Positions 44,412-57,200 are shown, counted from the stretch's first letter. The stretch: DNA of 64,000 nt from Pictodentalium vernedei (GCA_031216915.1 JAUFNR010000011.1:496001-560000); one strand, 5' to 3'. The notes: generated by a model not told the origin, from the letters alone. Numbers and translations are program-made.

Positions 44412-47400
44412 GCCAAGGTCAAACGCCTACCCACACACCCTGATCGACACACTGCCCGGCGAACCAGAAGGAACGTAGAGCGTAACGAACGGCGACGCAT
44501 TAAACAAAAATCAAATCTTACCAGATTGGCTGATATAGCTAGCAAGCACACAACCGACCCGGTCGTTACAAGACCCACCACGCTATTGTCCACATGACGC
44601 GTGCATAGCCTGACTAAAGGAACTGTTCTACGCATCCTAAACCGTATACTTAGTGTGAAACCAGCGTGACTAGGCCTTGGCGACACTACCGACATTACCA
44701 ACCAGCCTACGGTCAAACGCCTACCCACAGACCATGATCGCCACACTGCCAGGCGAACCAGAAGGAACGTAGAGCGTAACGAACGGCGACGCATTAAACA
44801 AAAATCAAATCTTACCAGATTGGCTGATATAGCTAGCAAGCACACAACCGACCCGGTCGTTACAAGACCCACCACGCTATTGTCCAGACGACGTGTGCAT
44901 AGCCTGACTAAAGGAACAGTTCTACGCAACCTAAACCGTATACTTAGTACGAAACAAGAGTGACTAGGCCTTGGCGACCCTACCGACATTACCAACCAGC
45001 CTACGGTCAAACGCCTACCCACACACCCTGATCGCCACACTGCCCGGCGAACCAGAAGGAACGTAGAGCGTAACGAACGGCGACGCATTAAACAAAAATC
45101 AAATCTTACCAGATTGGCTGATATAGCTAGCAAGCACACAACCGACCCGGTCGTTACAAGACCCACCACGCTATTGTCCACACGACGCTTGCATAGCCTG
45201 ACTAAAGGAACTGTTCTATGCAAGCTAAACCGTATACTTAGTACGAAACCAGCGTGACTAGGCCTTAGCGACCCTACCGACATTACCAACCAGCCTACGG
45301 TCAAACGCCTACCCACACACCCTGATCGCCACACTGCCCGGCGAACCAGAAGGAACGTAGAGCGTAACGAACGGCGATGCATTAAACAAAAATCAAATCT
45401 TACCAGATTGGCTGATATAGTTAGCAAGCACACAACCGACTCGGTCGTTACAAGACCCACCACGCTATTGTCCACACGACGCTTGCATAGCCTGACGAAA
45501 GAAACTGTTCTACGCAAGCTAAACCATATATTTAGTACGAAACCAGCGTGACTAGGCCTTAGCGACCCTACCGACATTACCAACCAGCCTACGGTCAAAC
45601 GCCTACCCACACACCCTGATCGCCACACTACCCGGCGAACCAGAAAGAGCGTAGAGCGTAACGAAAGGCGACGCATTAAACAAAAATCAAATCTTACCAG
45701 ATTGGCTGATATAGCTAGCAAGCACACAACCGACCCGGTCGTTACAAGACCCACCACACTATTGTCCACACGACGCGTGCATAGCCTGACTAAAGGAACT
45801 GTTCTACGCAACCTAAACCGTATACTTAGTACGAAACCAGAGTGACTAGGCCTTGGCGACCCTACCGACATTACCAACCAGCCTACGGTCAAACACCTAT
45901 CCACACACCCTGATCGCCACACTGCCCGGCGAACCAGAAGGAACGTAGAGCGTAACGAACGGCGACGCATTAAACAAAAATCAAATCTTACCAGATTGGC
46001 TGATATAGCTAGCAAGCACACAACCGACCCGGTCGTTACAAGACCCACCACGCTATTGTCCACACGACGCGTGCATAGCCTGACTAAAGGAACTGTTCTA
46101 CGCAACCTAAACCATATACTTAGTACGAAACCAGCGTGACTAGGCCTTGGCGACCCTACCGACATTACCAACCAGCCTACGGTCAAACGCCTACCCACAC
46201 ACCCTGATCGCCACACTGCCCGGCGAACCAGAAGGAACGTAGAGCGTAACGAACGGCGACGCATTAAACAAAAATCAAATCTTACCAGATTGGCTGATAT
46301 AGCTAGCAAGCACACAACCGACCCGGTCATTACAAGACCCACCGCGCTATTGTCCACACGACGCGTGCATAGCCTGACTAAAGGAACTGTTCTACGCAAC
46401 CTAAACCGTATACTTAGAACAAAACCAGCGTGACTAGGCCTTGGCGACCCTACCGACATTACCAACCAGCCTACGGTCAAACGCCTACCCACACACCCTG
46501 ATCGCCACACTGCCCGGCAAACCAGAAGGAACGTAGAGCGTAACGAACGGCGACGCATAAAAAAAAATTCAAATCTTACCAGATTGGCTGATATAGCTAG
46601 CAAGCACACAACCGACCCGGTCGTTACAAGACCCACCACGCTATTCTCCACACGACGTGTGCATAGCCTGACTAAAGGAACTGTTCTACGCAACCTAAAC
46701 CGTATACTTAGTACGAAACCAGCGAGACTAGGCCTTGGCGACCATACCGACATTACGAACCAGCCTACGGTCAAACGCCTACCCACACACCCTGATCGCC
46801 ACACTGCCCAGCGAACCAGAAGGAACGTAGAGCGTAACGAACGGCGACGCATTAAACAAAAATCAAATCTTACAAGATTGGCTGATATAACTAGCAAGCA
46901 CAAAACCGACCCGGTCGTAACAAGACCCACCATGCTATTGTCCACACGACGCGTGCGTAGCCTGACTAAAGGAACTGTTCTACGCAACCTAAACCGTATA
47001 CTTAGTACGAAACCAGCGTGACTAGGCCTTGGGGACCCTACCGACATTACCGACCAGCCTACGGTCAAACGCCTACCCACACACCCTGACCGCCACACTA
47101 CCCGGCGAACCAGAAGGAACGTAGAGCGTAACGAACGGCGACGCATTAAACAAAAATCAAATCTTACCAGATTGGCTGATATAGCTAGCAAGCACACAAC
47201 CGACCCGGTCGTTACAAGACTCACCACGCTATTGTCCACACGACGCGTGCATAGCCTGACTAAAGGAACTGTTCTACGCAACCTAAACCGTATACTTAGA
47301 ATGAAACCAGCGTGACTAGGCCTTGGCGACACTACCGACATTACCAACCAGCCTACGGTCAAACGCCTACCCACACACCCTGATCGCCACACTGCCCGGC

Positions 47401-47938
47401 GAACCAGAAGGAACGTAGAGCGTAACGAACAGTGACCCATTAAACAAAAATCAAATCTTACCAGATTGGCTGATATAGCTAGCAAGCACACAACCGACCC
47501 GGTCGTTACAAGACCCACTACGCTATTGTCCACACGACGCGTGCATAGCCTGACTAAAGGAACTGTTCTATGCAACCTAAACCGTATACTTATTATGAAA
47601 CCAGCGTGACTAGGCCTTGGCGACACTACCGACATTACCAACCAGCCTACGGTCAAACGCCTACCCACACACCCTGATCGCCACACTGCCCGGCGAACCA
47701 GAAGGAACGTAGAGCGTAACGAACGGCAACGCATTAAACAAAAATCAAATCTTACCAGATTGGCTGATATAGCTAGCAAGCACACAACCGACCCGGTCGT
47801 TACAAGACCCACCACGCTATTGTCCAGACGACGCGTGCATAGCCTGACTAAAGGAACTGTTCTACGCAACCTAAACCGTATACTTAGTACGAAACAAGCG
47901 TGACTACGCCTTGGCGACCCTACCGACATCACCAACCA
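44412..47938. repeat. HOR-2 unit, 12 monomers less 1 bp
   Basis: The unit is delimited by the same 1-bp deletion marker at 44412 and 47939, 3527 bp apart. Its variant order repeats that of the preceding unit but with one more monomer. The extra monomer, around 47.6-47.9 kb, carries GGCAACGCATT and CCAGACGACGCG, also seen just left of 41179. It therefore looks like a retained ancestral monomer lost from the 11-mer unit. Confidence 0.8.
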
Positions 47939-50900
47939 GCCAAGGTCAAACGCCTACCCACACACCCTGATCGCCACACTGCCCGGCGAACCAGAAGGAA
48001 CGTAGAGCGTAACGAACGGCGACGCATTAAACAAAAATCAAATCTTACCAGATTGGCTGATATAGCTAGCAAGCACACAACCGACCCGGTCGTTACAAGA
48101 CCCACCACGCTATTGTCCACATGACGCGTGCATAGCCTGACTAAAGGAACTGTTCTACGCATCCTAAACCGTATACTTAGTGTGAAACCAGCGTGACTAG
48201 GCCTTGGCGACACTACCGACATTACCAACCAGCCTACGGTCAAACGCCTACCCACAGACCATGATCGCCACACTGCCAGGCTAACCAGAAGGAACGTAGA
48301 GCGTAACGAACGGCGACGCATTAAACAAAAATCAAATCTTACCAGATTGGCTGATATAGCTAGCAAGCACACAACCGACCCGGTCGTTACAAGACCCACC
48401 ACGCTATTGTCCAGACGACGTGTGCATAGCCTGACTAAAGGAACAGTTCTACGCAACCTAAACCGTATACTTAGTACGAAACAAGAGTGACTAGGCCTTG
48501 GCGACCCTACCGACATTACCAACCAGCCTACGGTCAAACGCCTACCCACACACCCTGATCGCCACACTGCCCGGCGAACCAGAAGGAACGTAGAGCGTAA
48601 CGAACGGCGACGCATTAAACAAAAATCAAATCTTACCAGATTGGCTGATATAGCTAGCAAGCACACAACCGACCCGGTCGTTACAAGACCCACCACGCTA
48701 TTGTCCACACGACGCTTGCATAGCCTGACTAAAGGAACTGTTCTATGCAAGCTAAACCGTATACTTAGTACGAAACCAGCGTGACTAGGCCTTAGCGACC
48801 CTACCGACATTACCAACCAGCCTACGGTCAAACGCCTACCCACACACCCTGATCGCCACACTGCCCGGCGAACCAGAAGGAACGTAGAGCGTAACGAACG
48901 GCGATGCATTAAACAAAAATCAAATCTTACCAGATTGGCTGATATAGTTAGCAAGCACACAACCGACTCGGTCGTTACAAGACCCACCACGCTATTGTCC
49001 ACACGACGCTTGCATAGCCTGACGAAAGAAACTGTTCTACGCAAGCTAAACCGTATATTTAGTACGAAACCAGCGTGACTAGGCCTTAGCGACCCTACCG
49101 ACATTACCAACCAGCCTACGGTCAAACGCCTACCCACACACCCTGATCGCCACACTACCCGGCGAACCAGAAAGAGCGTAGAGCGTAACGAAAGGCGACG
49201 CATTAAACAAAAATCAAATCTTACCAGATTGGCTGATATAGCTAGCAAGCACACAACCGACCCGGTCGTTACAAGACCCACCACACTATTGTCCACACGA
49301 CGCGTGCATAGCCTGACTAAAGGAACTGTTCTACGCAACCTAAACCGTATACTTAGTACGAAACTAGAGTGACTAGGCCTTGGCGACCCTACCGACATTA
49401 CCAACCAGCCTACGGTCAAACACCTATCCACACACCCTGATCGCCACACTGCCCGGCGAACCAGAAGGAACGTAGAGCGTAACGAACGGCGACGCATTAA
49501 ACAAAAATCAAATCTTACCAGATTGGCTGATATAGCTAGCAAGCACACAACCGACCCGGTCGTTACAAGACCCACCACGCTATTGTCCACACGACGCGTG
49601 CATAGCCTGACTAAAGGAACTGTTCTACGCAACCTAAACCATATACTTAGTACGAAACCAGCGTGACAAGGCCTTGGCGACCCTACCGACATTACCAACC
49701 AGCCTACGGTCAAACGCCTACCCACACACCCTGATCGCCACACTGCCCGGCGAACCAGAAGGAACGTAGAGCGTAACGAACGGCGACGCATTAAACAAAA
49801 ATCAAATCTTACCAGATTGGCTGATATAGCTAGCAAGCACACAATCGACCCGGTCGTTACAAGACCCACCACGCTTTTGTCCACACGACGCGTGCATAGC
49901 CTGACTAAAGGAACTGTTCTACGCAACCTAAACCGTATACTTAGTACGAAACCAGCGTGACTAGGCCTTGGCGACCCTACCGACATTACCAACCAGCCTA
50001 CGGTCAAACGCCTACCCACACACCCTGATCGCCACACTACCCGGCGAACCAGAAGGAACGTAGAGTGTAACGAACGGCGACGCATTAAACAAAAATCAAA
50101 TCTTACCAGATTGGCTGATATAGCTAGCAAGCACACAACCGACCCGGTCTTTACAAGACCCACCACGCTATTGTCCAAACGACAGTTGCATAGCCTGACT
50201 AAAGGAACTGTTCTACGCAACCTAAACCGTATACTTAGTACGAAACCAGCGTGACTAGGCCTTGGCAACCATACCGACATTACCAACCAGCCTACGGTCA
50301 AACGCCTACCCACACACCCTGATCGCCACACTGCCCGGAAAACCAGAAGGAACGTAGAGCGTAACGAACGGCGACGCATTAAACAAAAATCAAATCTTAC
50401 CAGATTGGCTGATATAGCTAGCAAGCACACAACCGACCCGGTCATTACAAGACCCACCACGCTATTGTCCACACGACGCGTGCATAGCCTGACTAAAGGA
50501 ACTGTTCTACGCAACCTAAACCGTATACTTAGTACAAAACCAGCGTGACTAGGCCTTGGCGACCCTACCGACATTACCAACCAGCCTACGGTCAAACGCC
50601 TACCCACACACCCTGATCGCCACACTGCCCGGCAAACCAGAAGGAACGTAGAGCGTAACGAACGGCGACGCATTAAAAAAAATTCAAATCTTACCAGATT
50701 GGCTGATATAGCTAGCAAGCACACAACCGACCCGGTCGTTACAAGACCCACCACGCTATTCTCCACACGACGTGTGCATAGCCTGACTAAAGGAACTGTT
50801 CTACGCAACCTAAACCGTATACTTAGTACGAAACCAGCGAGACTAGGCCTTGGCGACCATACCCACATTACGAACCAGCCTACGGTCAAACGCCTACCCA

Positions 50901-52742
50901 CACACCCTGATCGCCACACTGCCCAGCGAACCAGAAGGAACGTAGAGCGTAACGAACGGCGACGCATTAAACAAAAATCAAATCATACAAGATTGGCTGA
51001 TATAGCTAGCAAGCACAAAACCGACCCGGTCGTAACAAGACCCACCATGCTATTGTCCACACGACGCGTGCGTAGCCTGACTAAAGGAACTGTTCTACGC
51101 AACCTAAACCGTATACTTAGTACGAAACCAGCGTGACTAGGCCTTGGGGACCCTACCGACATTACCGACCAGCCTACGGTCAAACGCCTACCCACACACC
51201 CTGACCGCCACACTACCCGGCGAACCAGAAGGAACGTAGAGCGTAACGAACGGCGACGCATTAAACAAAAATCAAATCTTACCAGATTGGCTGATATAGC
51301 TAGCAAGCACACAACCGACCCAGTCGTTACAAGACTCACCACGCTATTGTCCACACGACGCGTGCATAGCCTGACTAAAGGAACTGTTCTACGCAACCTA
51401 AACCGTATACTTAGAATGAAACCAGCGTGACTAGGCCTTGGCGACACTACCGACATTACCAACCAGCCTACGGTCAAACGCCTACCCACACACCCTGATC
51501 GCCACACTGCCCGGCGAACCAGAAGGAACGTAGAGCGTAACGAACAGTGACCCATTAAACAAAAATCAAATCTTACCAGATTGGCTGATATAGCTAGCAA
51601 GCACACAACCGACCCGGTCGTTACAAGACCCACCACGCTATTGTCCACACGACGCGTGCATAGCCTGACTAAAGGAACTGTTCTATGCAACCTAAACCGT
51701 ATACTTAGTAAGAAACCAGCGTGACTTGGCCTTGGCGACCCTACCGACATTACCAACCAACCTACGGTCAAACGCATACCCACACACCCTGATCGCCACA
51801 CTGCCCGGCGAACCAGAAGGAACGTAGAGCGTAACGAACGGCGATGCATTAAACAAAAATCAAATCTTACCAGATTGGCTGATATAGCTAGCAAGCACAC
51901 AACCGACCCGGTCGTTACAAGACCCACCACGCTATTGTCCAGACGACGTGTGCATAGCCTGACTAAAGGAACAGTTCTACGCAACCTAAACCGTATACTT
52001 AGTACGAAACAAGAGTGACTAGGCCTTGGCGACCCTACCGACATTACCAACCAGCCTACGGTCAAACGCCTACCCACACACCCTGATCGCCACACTGCCC
52101 GGCGAACCAGAAGGAACGTAGAGCGTAACGAACAGTGACGCATTAAACAAAAATCAAATCTTACCAGATTGGCTGATATAGCTAGCAAGCACACAACCGA
52201 CCCGGTCGTTACAAGACCCACCACGCTATTGTCCACACGACGCTTGCATAGCCTGACTAAAGGAACTGTTCTATGCAAGCTAAACCGTATACTTAGTACG
52301 AAACCAGCGTGACTAGGCCTTAGCGACCCTACCGACATTACCAACCAGCCTACGGTCAAACGCCTACCCACACACCCTGATCGCCACACTACCCGGCGAA
52401 CCAGAAAGAACGTAGAGCGTAACGAACGGCGACGCATTAAACAAAAATCAAATCTTACCAGATTGGCTGATATAGCTAGCAAGCACACAACCGACCCGGT
52501 CGTTACAAGACCCACCACGCTATTGTCCACACGACGCGTGCATAGCCTGACTAAAGGAACTGTTCTACGCAACCTAAACCGTATACTTAGTACGAAACCA
52601 GAGTGACTAGACCTTGGCGACCCTACCGACATTACCAACCAGCCTACGGTCAAACACCTACCCACACACCCTGATTGCCACACTGCCCGGCGAACCAGAA
52701 GGAACGTAGAGCGTAACGAACGGCGACGCATTAAACAATGAA

Positions 52743-52757
52743 AGTGTCAATGACACT
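52743..52757. other. Subterminal palindrome of transposon copy 1
   Basis: AGTGTCA-A-TGACACT is a perfect 7-bp inverted repeat around one base, four bases inside the left junction. In Helitron-type elements a short hairpin close to the 3' end is thought to mark termination. Here that would make the left boundary the 3' end on the minus strand. It is identical in copy 2 (58105-58119). Confidence 0.7.
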
Positions 52758-52758
52758 G

Positions 52759-52775
52759 TAGCTCAACTTGACAAA
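52759..52775. repeat. Inner inverted-repeat arm of transposon copy 1
   Basis: TAGCTCAACTTGACAAA lies 20 bp inside the left junction. Its reverse complement forms the right terminus (54262-54278), with one mismatch in this copy and none in copy 2. The unequal offset from the two ends argues against a classic cut-and-paste transposon and for a Helentron-like structure. Confidence 0.75.
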
Positions 52776-52840
52776 CTTGAACTTGGTAAGTTATAAATGA
52801 AATGGCAAAATTGAAGATCATTGGGACCAATGTCAGTTTT

Positions 52841-54168
52841 TTTGCCAGTGGCAACATTTTTTGACAGAAACCGAAGAAAATCGATAGCTCCCATCTAGAG
52901 GCCTCCCCAAACAAGCATGCCAGGTTTCAAAGCAATCCGATCATAAATGTGCCCTGTAGGGTGTACAAAAGGGAAATATTGTGGTCTGACTAGACTAAAT
53001 TCTAAGAACGTTGGCCGTGGCAACATTTTTTGACGGAAATGGAAGAAAATCGATAGCTCCCATTTAGAAGTCACCGTAAATAAGCATACCAGGTTTCAAA
53101 GCAATCTAATCATAAATGAGCCCTGTAGGGTGAGCCAAAGGGAAATATTGTGGTCTGACTAAACTAAGTTCTTAGAATGTTGGCTGCGGCAACATTTTTT
53201 GATGGAAATTGAAGAAAATCGATAGCTCCCATCTAGAGGTCACCCCAAACAAGCATGAAAGGTTTCAAAGCAATCCGATCATAAATGTGCCCTGTAGGGT
53301 GTGCGAAAGGGAAATATCGAGTCTTCTGACTAAACCAAGTTCTAAGAATGTTGGCCACGGCAACATTTTTTGCCGGAAATTGAAGAAAATCGATACCTCC
53401 CATCTAGAGGTCACCCTAAATAAGCATACCAGGTTTCAAAGCAATCAAATCATAAATGTGCCCTGTAGGGTGTGCCAAAGGGAAATATTGTGGTTTGACT
53501 AAACTAAGTTCTAAGAACGTTGGCCGCGGCAACATTTTTTGACAGAAATTGAAGAAAATCGATAGCTCCCATCTAGAGGTCACCTCAAACAAGCATGCCA
53601 GGTTTCAAAGCAATCCGATCATAAATGTACCCTGTAGGGTGTGCCAAAGGGAAATATTGAGTCTTCTGACTAAACTAAGTTCTAAGAACGTTGGCCGCGG
53701 CAACATCTTTTGACAGAAATTGAAGAAAATCGATAGCTCCCATCTAGAGGTCTCCCCAAACAAGCATACCAGGTTTCAAAGCAATCTTATCGTAAATGTA
53801 CCCTGTAGGGTGTGCCAAAGGGAAATATTGAGGTCTGACTAAACTAAGTTCTACGAACGTTGGCCGTGGCAACATTTTTTGTCGGAAATTGAAGAAAATC
53901 GATAGCTCCCATCTAGAGGTCACCCTAAATAAGCATATCAGGTTTCAAAGCAATCAAATCATAAATGTGCCCTGTAGGGTGTGCCAAAGGGAAATATTGT
54001 GGTTTGACTAAACTAAGTTCTAAAGACGTTGGCCGCGGCAACATTTTTTGACGGAAATTGAAGAAAATCGATAGCTCCCATCTAGAGGTCACCCCAAACA
54101 AGCATAAGAAGTTTCAAAGTAATCTGATCATAAATGCGACCTGTGAGGTGTGCCAAAGGAAATTGTGG
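52841..54168. repeat. Eight ~170-bp direct repeats in transposon copy 1
   Basis: Units start at 52841, 53010, 53179, 53350, 53519, 53690, 53859 and 54028, with lengths 169, 169, 171, 169, 171, 169, 169 and a truncated 141 bp. Each holds GCAACATTTTTTGACGG, AGAAAATCGATAGCTCCCAT, CAGGTTTCAAAGCAATC and CCCTGTAGGGTGTGCC. The last contains the palindrome CCCTGTAGGG. The 2-bp length difference comes from GAGTCTTCTGAC versus GTGGTCTGAC. Short frames across it, such as 53209-53502, read through repeated units and are not genes. I do not recognise the repeat family. Confidence 0.92.
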
Positions 54169-54223
54169 ACGTACGTACTAACGTACTAACATACTAACGT
54201 ACTAACGTACGTACATACGTACG
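54169..54223. repeat. ACGT / GTACTAAC microsatellite in transposon copy 1
   Basis: A 55-bp run of ACGTACGTACTAACGTACTA-type repeats, largely self-complementary, sits between the tandem core and the right end. A simple repeat next to the core is a recurrent feature of Helentron-like non-autonomous elements of invertebrates. The self-complementary GTAC/ACGT steps could form a cruciform. Confidence 0.85.
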
Positions 54224-54247
54224 CCGACGGACGAGAAGTGATGGCAA

Positions 54248-54278
54248 TAGCTCAGCTTGACTTTATCAAGTTGAGCTA
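54248..54278. other. Terminal hairpin of transposon copy 1
   Basis: Two 14-nt arms, TAGCTCAGCTTGAC and ATCAAGTTGAGCTA, around TTT form a near-perfect stem that ends exactly at the satellite junction. One arm differs from copy 2 by a G-to-A change (ATCAAG for GTCAAG). It is preceded by GAGAAGTGATGGCAA. The outer arm is also the inverted partner of the left-hand motif at 52759. Confidence 0.8.
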
Positions 54279-57200
54279 AAAATCAAATCTTACCCGATTG
54301 GCTGATATAGCTAGCAAGCACACAACCGACCCGGTCGTTACAAGACCCACCACGCTATTGTCCACACGACGCATGCATAGCCTGACTAAAGGAACTGTTC
54401 TACGCAACCTAAACCATATACTTAGTACGAAACCAGCGTGACTAGGCCTTGGCGACCCTACCGACATTACCAACCAGCCAAGGTCAAACGCCTACCCACA
54501 CACCCTGATCGCCACACTGCCCGGCGAACAAGAAGGAACGTAGAGCGTAACGAACGGCGACGCATTAAACAAAAATCAAATCATACCAGATTGGCTGATA
54601 TAGCTAGCAAGCACACAACCGACCCGGTCGTTACAAGACCCACCACGCTATTGTCCACACGACGCTTGCATAGCCTGACTAAAGGAACTGTTCTATGCAA
54701 GCTAAACCGTATACTTAGTACGAAACCAGCGTCACTAGGCCTTAGCGACCCTACCGACATTACCAACCAGCCTACGGTCAAACGCCTACCCACACACCCT
54801 GATCGCCACACTGCCCGGCGAACCAGAAGGAACGTAGAGCGTAACGAACGGCGACGCATTAAACAAAAATCAAATCTTACCAGATTCGCTGATATAGTTA
54901 GCAAGCACACAACCGACTCGGTCGTTACAAGACCCACCACGCTATTGTCCACACGACGCTTGCATAGCCTGACGAAAGAAACTGTTCTAAGCAAGCTAAA
55001 CCGTATATTTAGTACGAAACCAGCGTGACTAGGCCTTAGTGACCCTACCGACATTACCAACCAGCCTACGGTCAAACGCCTACCCACACACCCTGATCGC
55101 CACACTACCCGGCGAACCAGAAAGAGCGTAGAGCGTAAGGAACGGCGACGCATTAAACAAAAATCAAATCTTACCAGATTGGCTGATATAGCTAGCAAGC
55201 ACACAACCGACCCGGTCGTTACAAGACCCACCACACTATTGTCCACACGACGCGTGCATAGCCTGACTAAAGGAACTGTTCTACGCAACCTAAACCGTAT
55301 ACTTAGTACGAAACCAGAGTGACTAGGCCTTGGCGACCCTACCGACATTACCAACCAGCCTACGGTCAAACACCTATCCACACACCCTGATCGCCACACT
55401 GCCCGGCGAACCAGAAGGAACGTAGAGCGTAACGAACGGCGACGCATTAAACAAAAATCAAATCTTACCAGATTGGCTGATATAGCTAGCAAGCACACAA
55501 CCGACCCGGTCGTTACAAGACCCACCACGCTATTCTCCACACGACGTGTGCATAGCCTGACTAAAGGAACTGTTCTACGCAACCTAAACCGTATACTTAG
55601 TACAAAACCAGCGTGACTAGGCCTTGGCGACCCTACCGACATTACCAACCAGCCTACGGTCAAACGCCTACCCACACACCCTGATCGCCACACTGCCCGG
55701 CAAACCAGAAGGAACGTAGAGCGTAACGAACGGCGACGCATTAAAAAAAATTCAAATCTTACCAGACTGGCTGATATAGCTAGCAAGCACACAACCGACC
55801 CGGTCGTTACAAGACCCACCACGCTATTCTCCACACGACGTGTGCATAGCCTGACTAAAGGAACTGTTCTACGCAACCTAAACCGTATACTTAGTACGAA
55901 ACCAGCGAGACTAGGCCTTGGCGACCATACCGATATTACGAACCAGCCTACGGTCAAACGCCTACCCACACACCCTGATCGCCACACTGCCCAGCGAACC
56001 AGAAGGAACGTAGAGCGTAACGAACGGCGACGCATTAAACAAAAATCAAATCTTACAAGATTGGCTGATATAGCTAGCAAGCACAAAACCGACCCGGTCG
56101 TAACAAGACCCACCATGCTATTGTCCACACGACGCGTGCGTAGCCTGACTAAAGGAACTGTTCTACGCAACCTAAACCGTATACTTAGTACGAAACCAGC
56201 GTGACTAGGCCTTGGGGACCCTACCGACATTACCGACCAGCCTACGGTCAAACGCCTACCCACACACCCTGACCGCTACACTACCCGGCGAACCAGAAGG
56301 AACGTAGAGCGTAACGAACGGCGACGCATTAAACAAAAATCAAATCTTACCAGATTGGCTGATATAGCTAGCAAGCAAACAACCGACCCGGTCGTTACAA
56401 GACTCACCACGCTATTGTCCACACGACGCGTGCATAGCCTGACTAAAGGAACTGTTCTACGCAACCTAAACCGTATACTTAGAATGAAACCAGCGTGACT
56501 AGGCCTTGGCGACACTACCGACATTACCAACCAGCCTACGGTCAAACGCCTACCCACACACCCTGATCGCCACACTGCCCGGCGAACCAGAAGGAACGTA
56601 GAGCGTAACGAACAGTGACCCATTAAACAAAAATCAAATCTTACCAGATTGGCTGATATAGCTAGCAAGCACACAACCGACCCGGTCGTTACAAGACCCA
56701 CCACGCTATTGTCCACACGACGCGTGCATAGCCTGACTAAAGGAACTGTTCTACGCAACCTAAACCGTATACTTAGTAAGAAACCAGCGTGACTTGGCCT
56801 TGGCGACCCTACCGACATTACCAACCAGCCTACGGTCAAACGCCTACCCACACACCCTGATCGCCACACTGCCCGGCGAACCAGAAGGAACGTAGAGCGT
56901 AACGAACGGCGACGCATTAAACAAAAATCAAATCTTACCAGATTGGCTGATATAGCTAGCAAGCACACAACCGACCCGGTCGTTACAAGACCCACTACGC
57001 TATTGTCCACACGACGCGTGCATAGCCTGACTAAAGGAACTGTTCTATGCAACCTAAACCGTATACTTAGTATGAAACCAGCGTGACTAGGCCTTGGCGA
57101 CACTACCGACATTACCAACCAGCCTACGGTCAAACGCCTACCCACACACCCTGATCGCCACACTGCCCGGCGAACCAGAAGGAACGTAGAGCGTAACGAA

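Larger units (their letters stand above)
1..52738. repeat. 294-bp satellite DNA array, main block (~179 monomers)
   Basis: Head-to-tail copies of one 294-bp unit fill this block. The phase marker CCTACCGACATTACCAACC falls at 1, 295, 589 and onward, with very few single-base indels (about 983, 8625, 13330, 26972, then 41180, 44413 and 47940). Monomers differ from each other by scattered substitutions. The unit is near 50% GC and CpG-rich, with roughly two dozen CpGs by eye. It holds one ACGCGT (MluI), GCTAGC (NheI), GTATAC (BstZ17I) and AGGCCT (StuI) site in most copies. I see no promoter, RNA gene or conserved protein domain in it. It is typical of satellite maintained by unequal exchange. 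I do not recognise the family. A centromeric or other heterochromatic location is plausible but not shown by the sequence. Confidence 0.97.
39190..52738. repeat. Higher-order repeat domain HOR-2 (11-14 monomers)
   Basis: A second set of diagnostic variants recurs. An altered A-tract (CATAAAAAAAAATTC for CATTAAACAAAAATC) is seen at about 39795, 43322 and 46555, with an intermediate form at 50670. ACCAGCGAGACTAGG lies at 39962, 43489, 46722 and 50837 and again at 55905 beyond the first transposon. Spacings are 3527, 3233 and 4115 bp, i.e. 12, 11 and 14 monomers each less one base. They are followed by 5068 bp, which is 12 monomers plus the 1540-bp transposon. The missing base is a shared 1-bp deletion that turns CAGCCTACGGTC into CAGCCAAGGTC. 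Copy number per unit is variable, which indicates ongoing unequal exchange. Confidence 0.85.
52739..54278 (-). mobile_element. Non-autonomous Helentron-like transposon with internal tandem repeats, copy 1
   Basis: A 1540-bp segment unrelated to the satellite is inserted in the monomer between CATTAAACAA and AAAATCAAAT. In order it has a 7-bp palindrome (52743-52757), the motif TAGCTCAACTTGACAAA (52759-52775), eight direct repeats of 169-171 bp (52841-54168), an ACGT/GTACTAAC microsatellite, a GATGGCAATAGCTCA-type motif and a terminal hairpin. The 17-bp motif returns inverted at the right terminus (16 of 17 here), offset about 20 bp from the left end but 0 bp from the right. No open frame encodes a transposase or Rep/helicase, so it must move in trans. 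Asymmetric inverted repeats, a subterminal palindrome, a repeat-filled core and no clear target duplication fit Helentron/HINE elements, including bivalve 'pearl' types. On that model its 5' end is the right end. A MITE-like element is the alternative. Confidence 0.75.

Noticed and set aside
1..52738. CRISPR-like array
   Set aside because: Regularly spaced identical segments do occur, but the whole 294-bp unit is conserved, with no variable spacers of constant length and no cas genes. This is satellite DNA.
53209..53502. 97-codon plus-strand frame inside the first transposon
   Set aside because: It spans nearly two of the ~170-bp direct repeats, repeats its own peptide, and is broken in other units by the 169/171-bp length differences.
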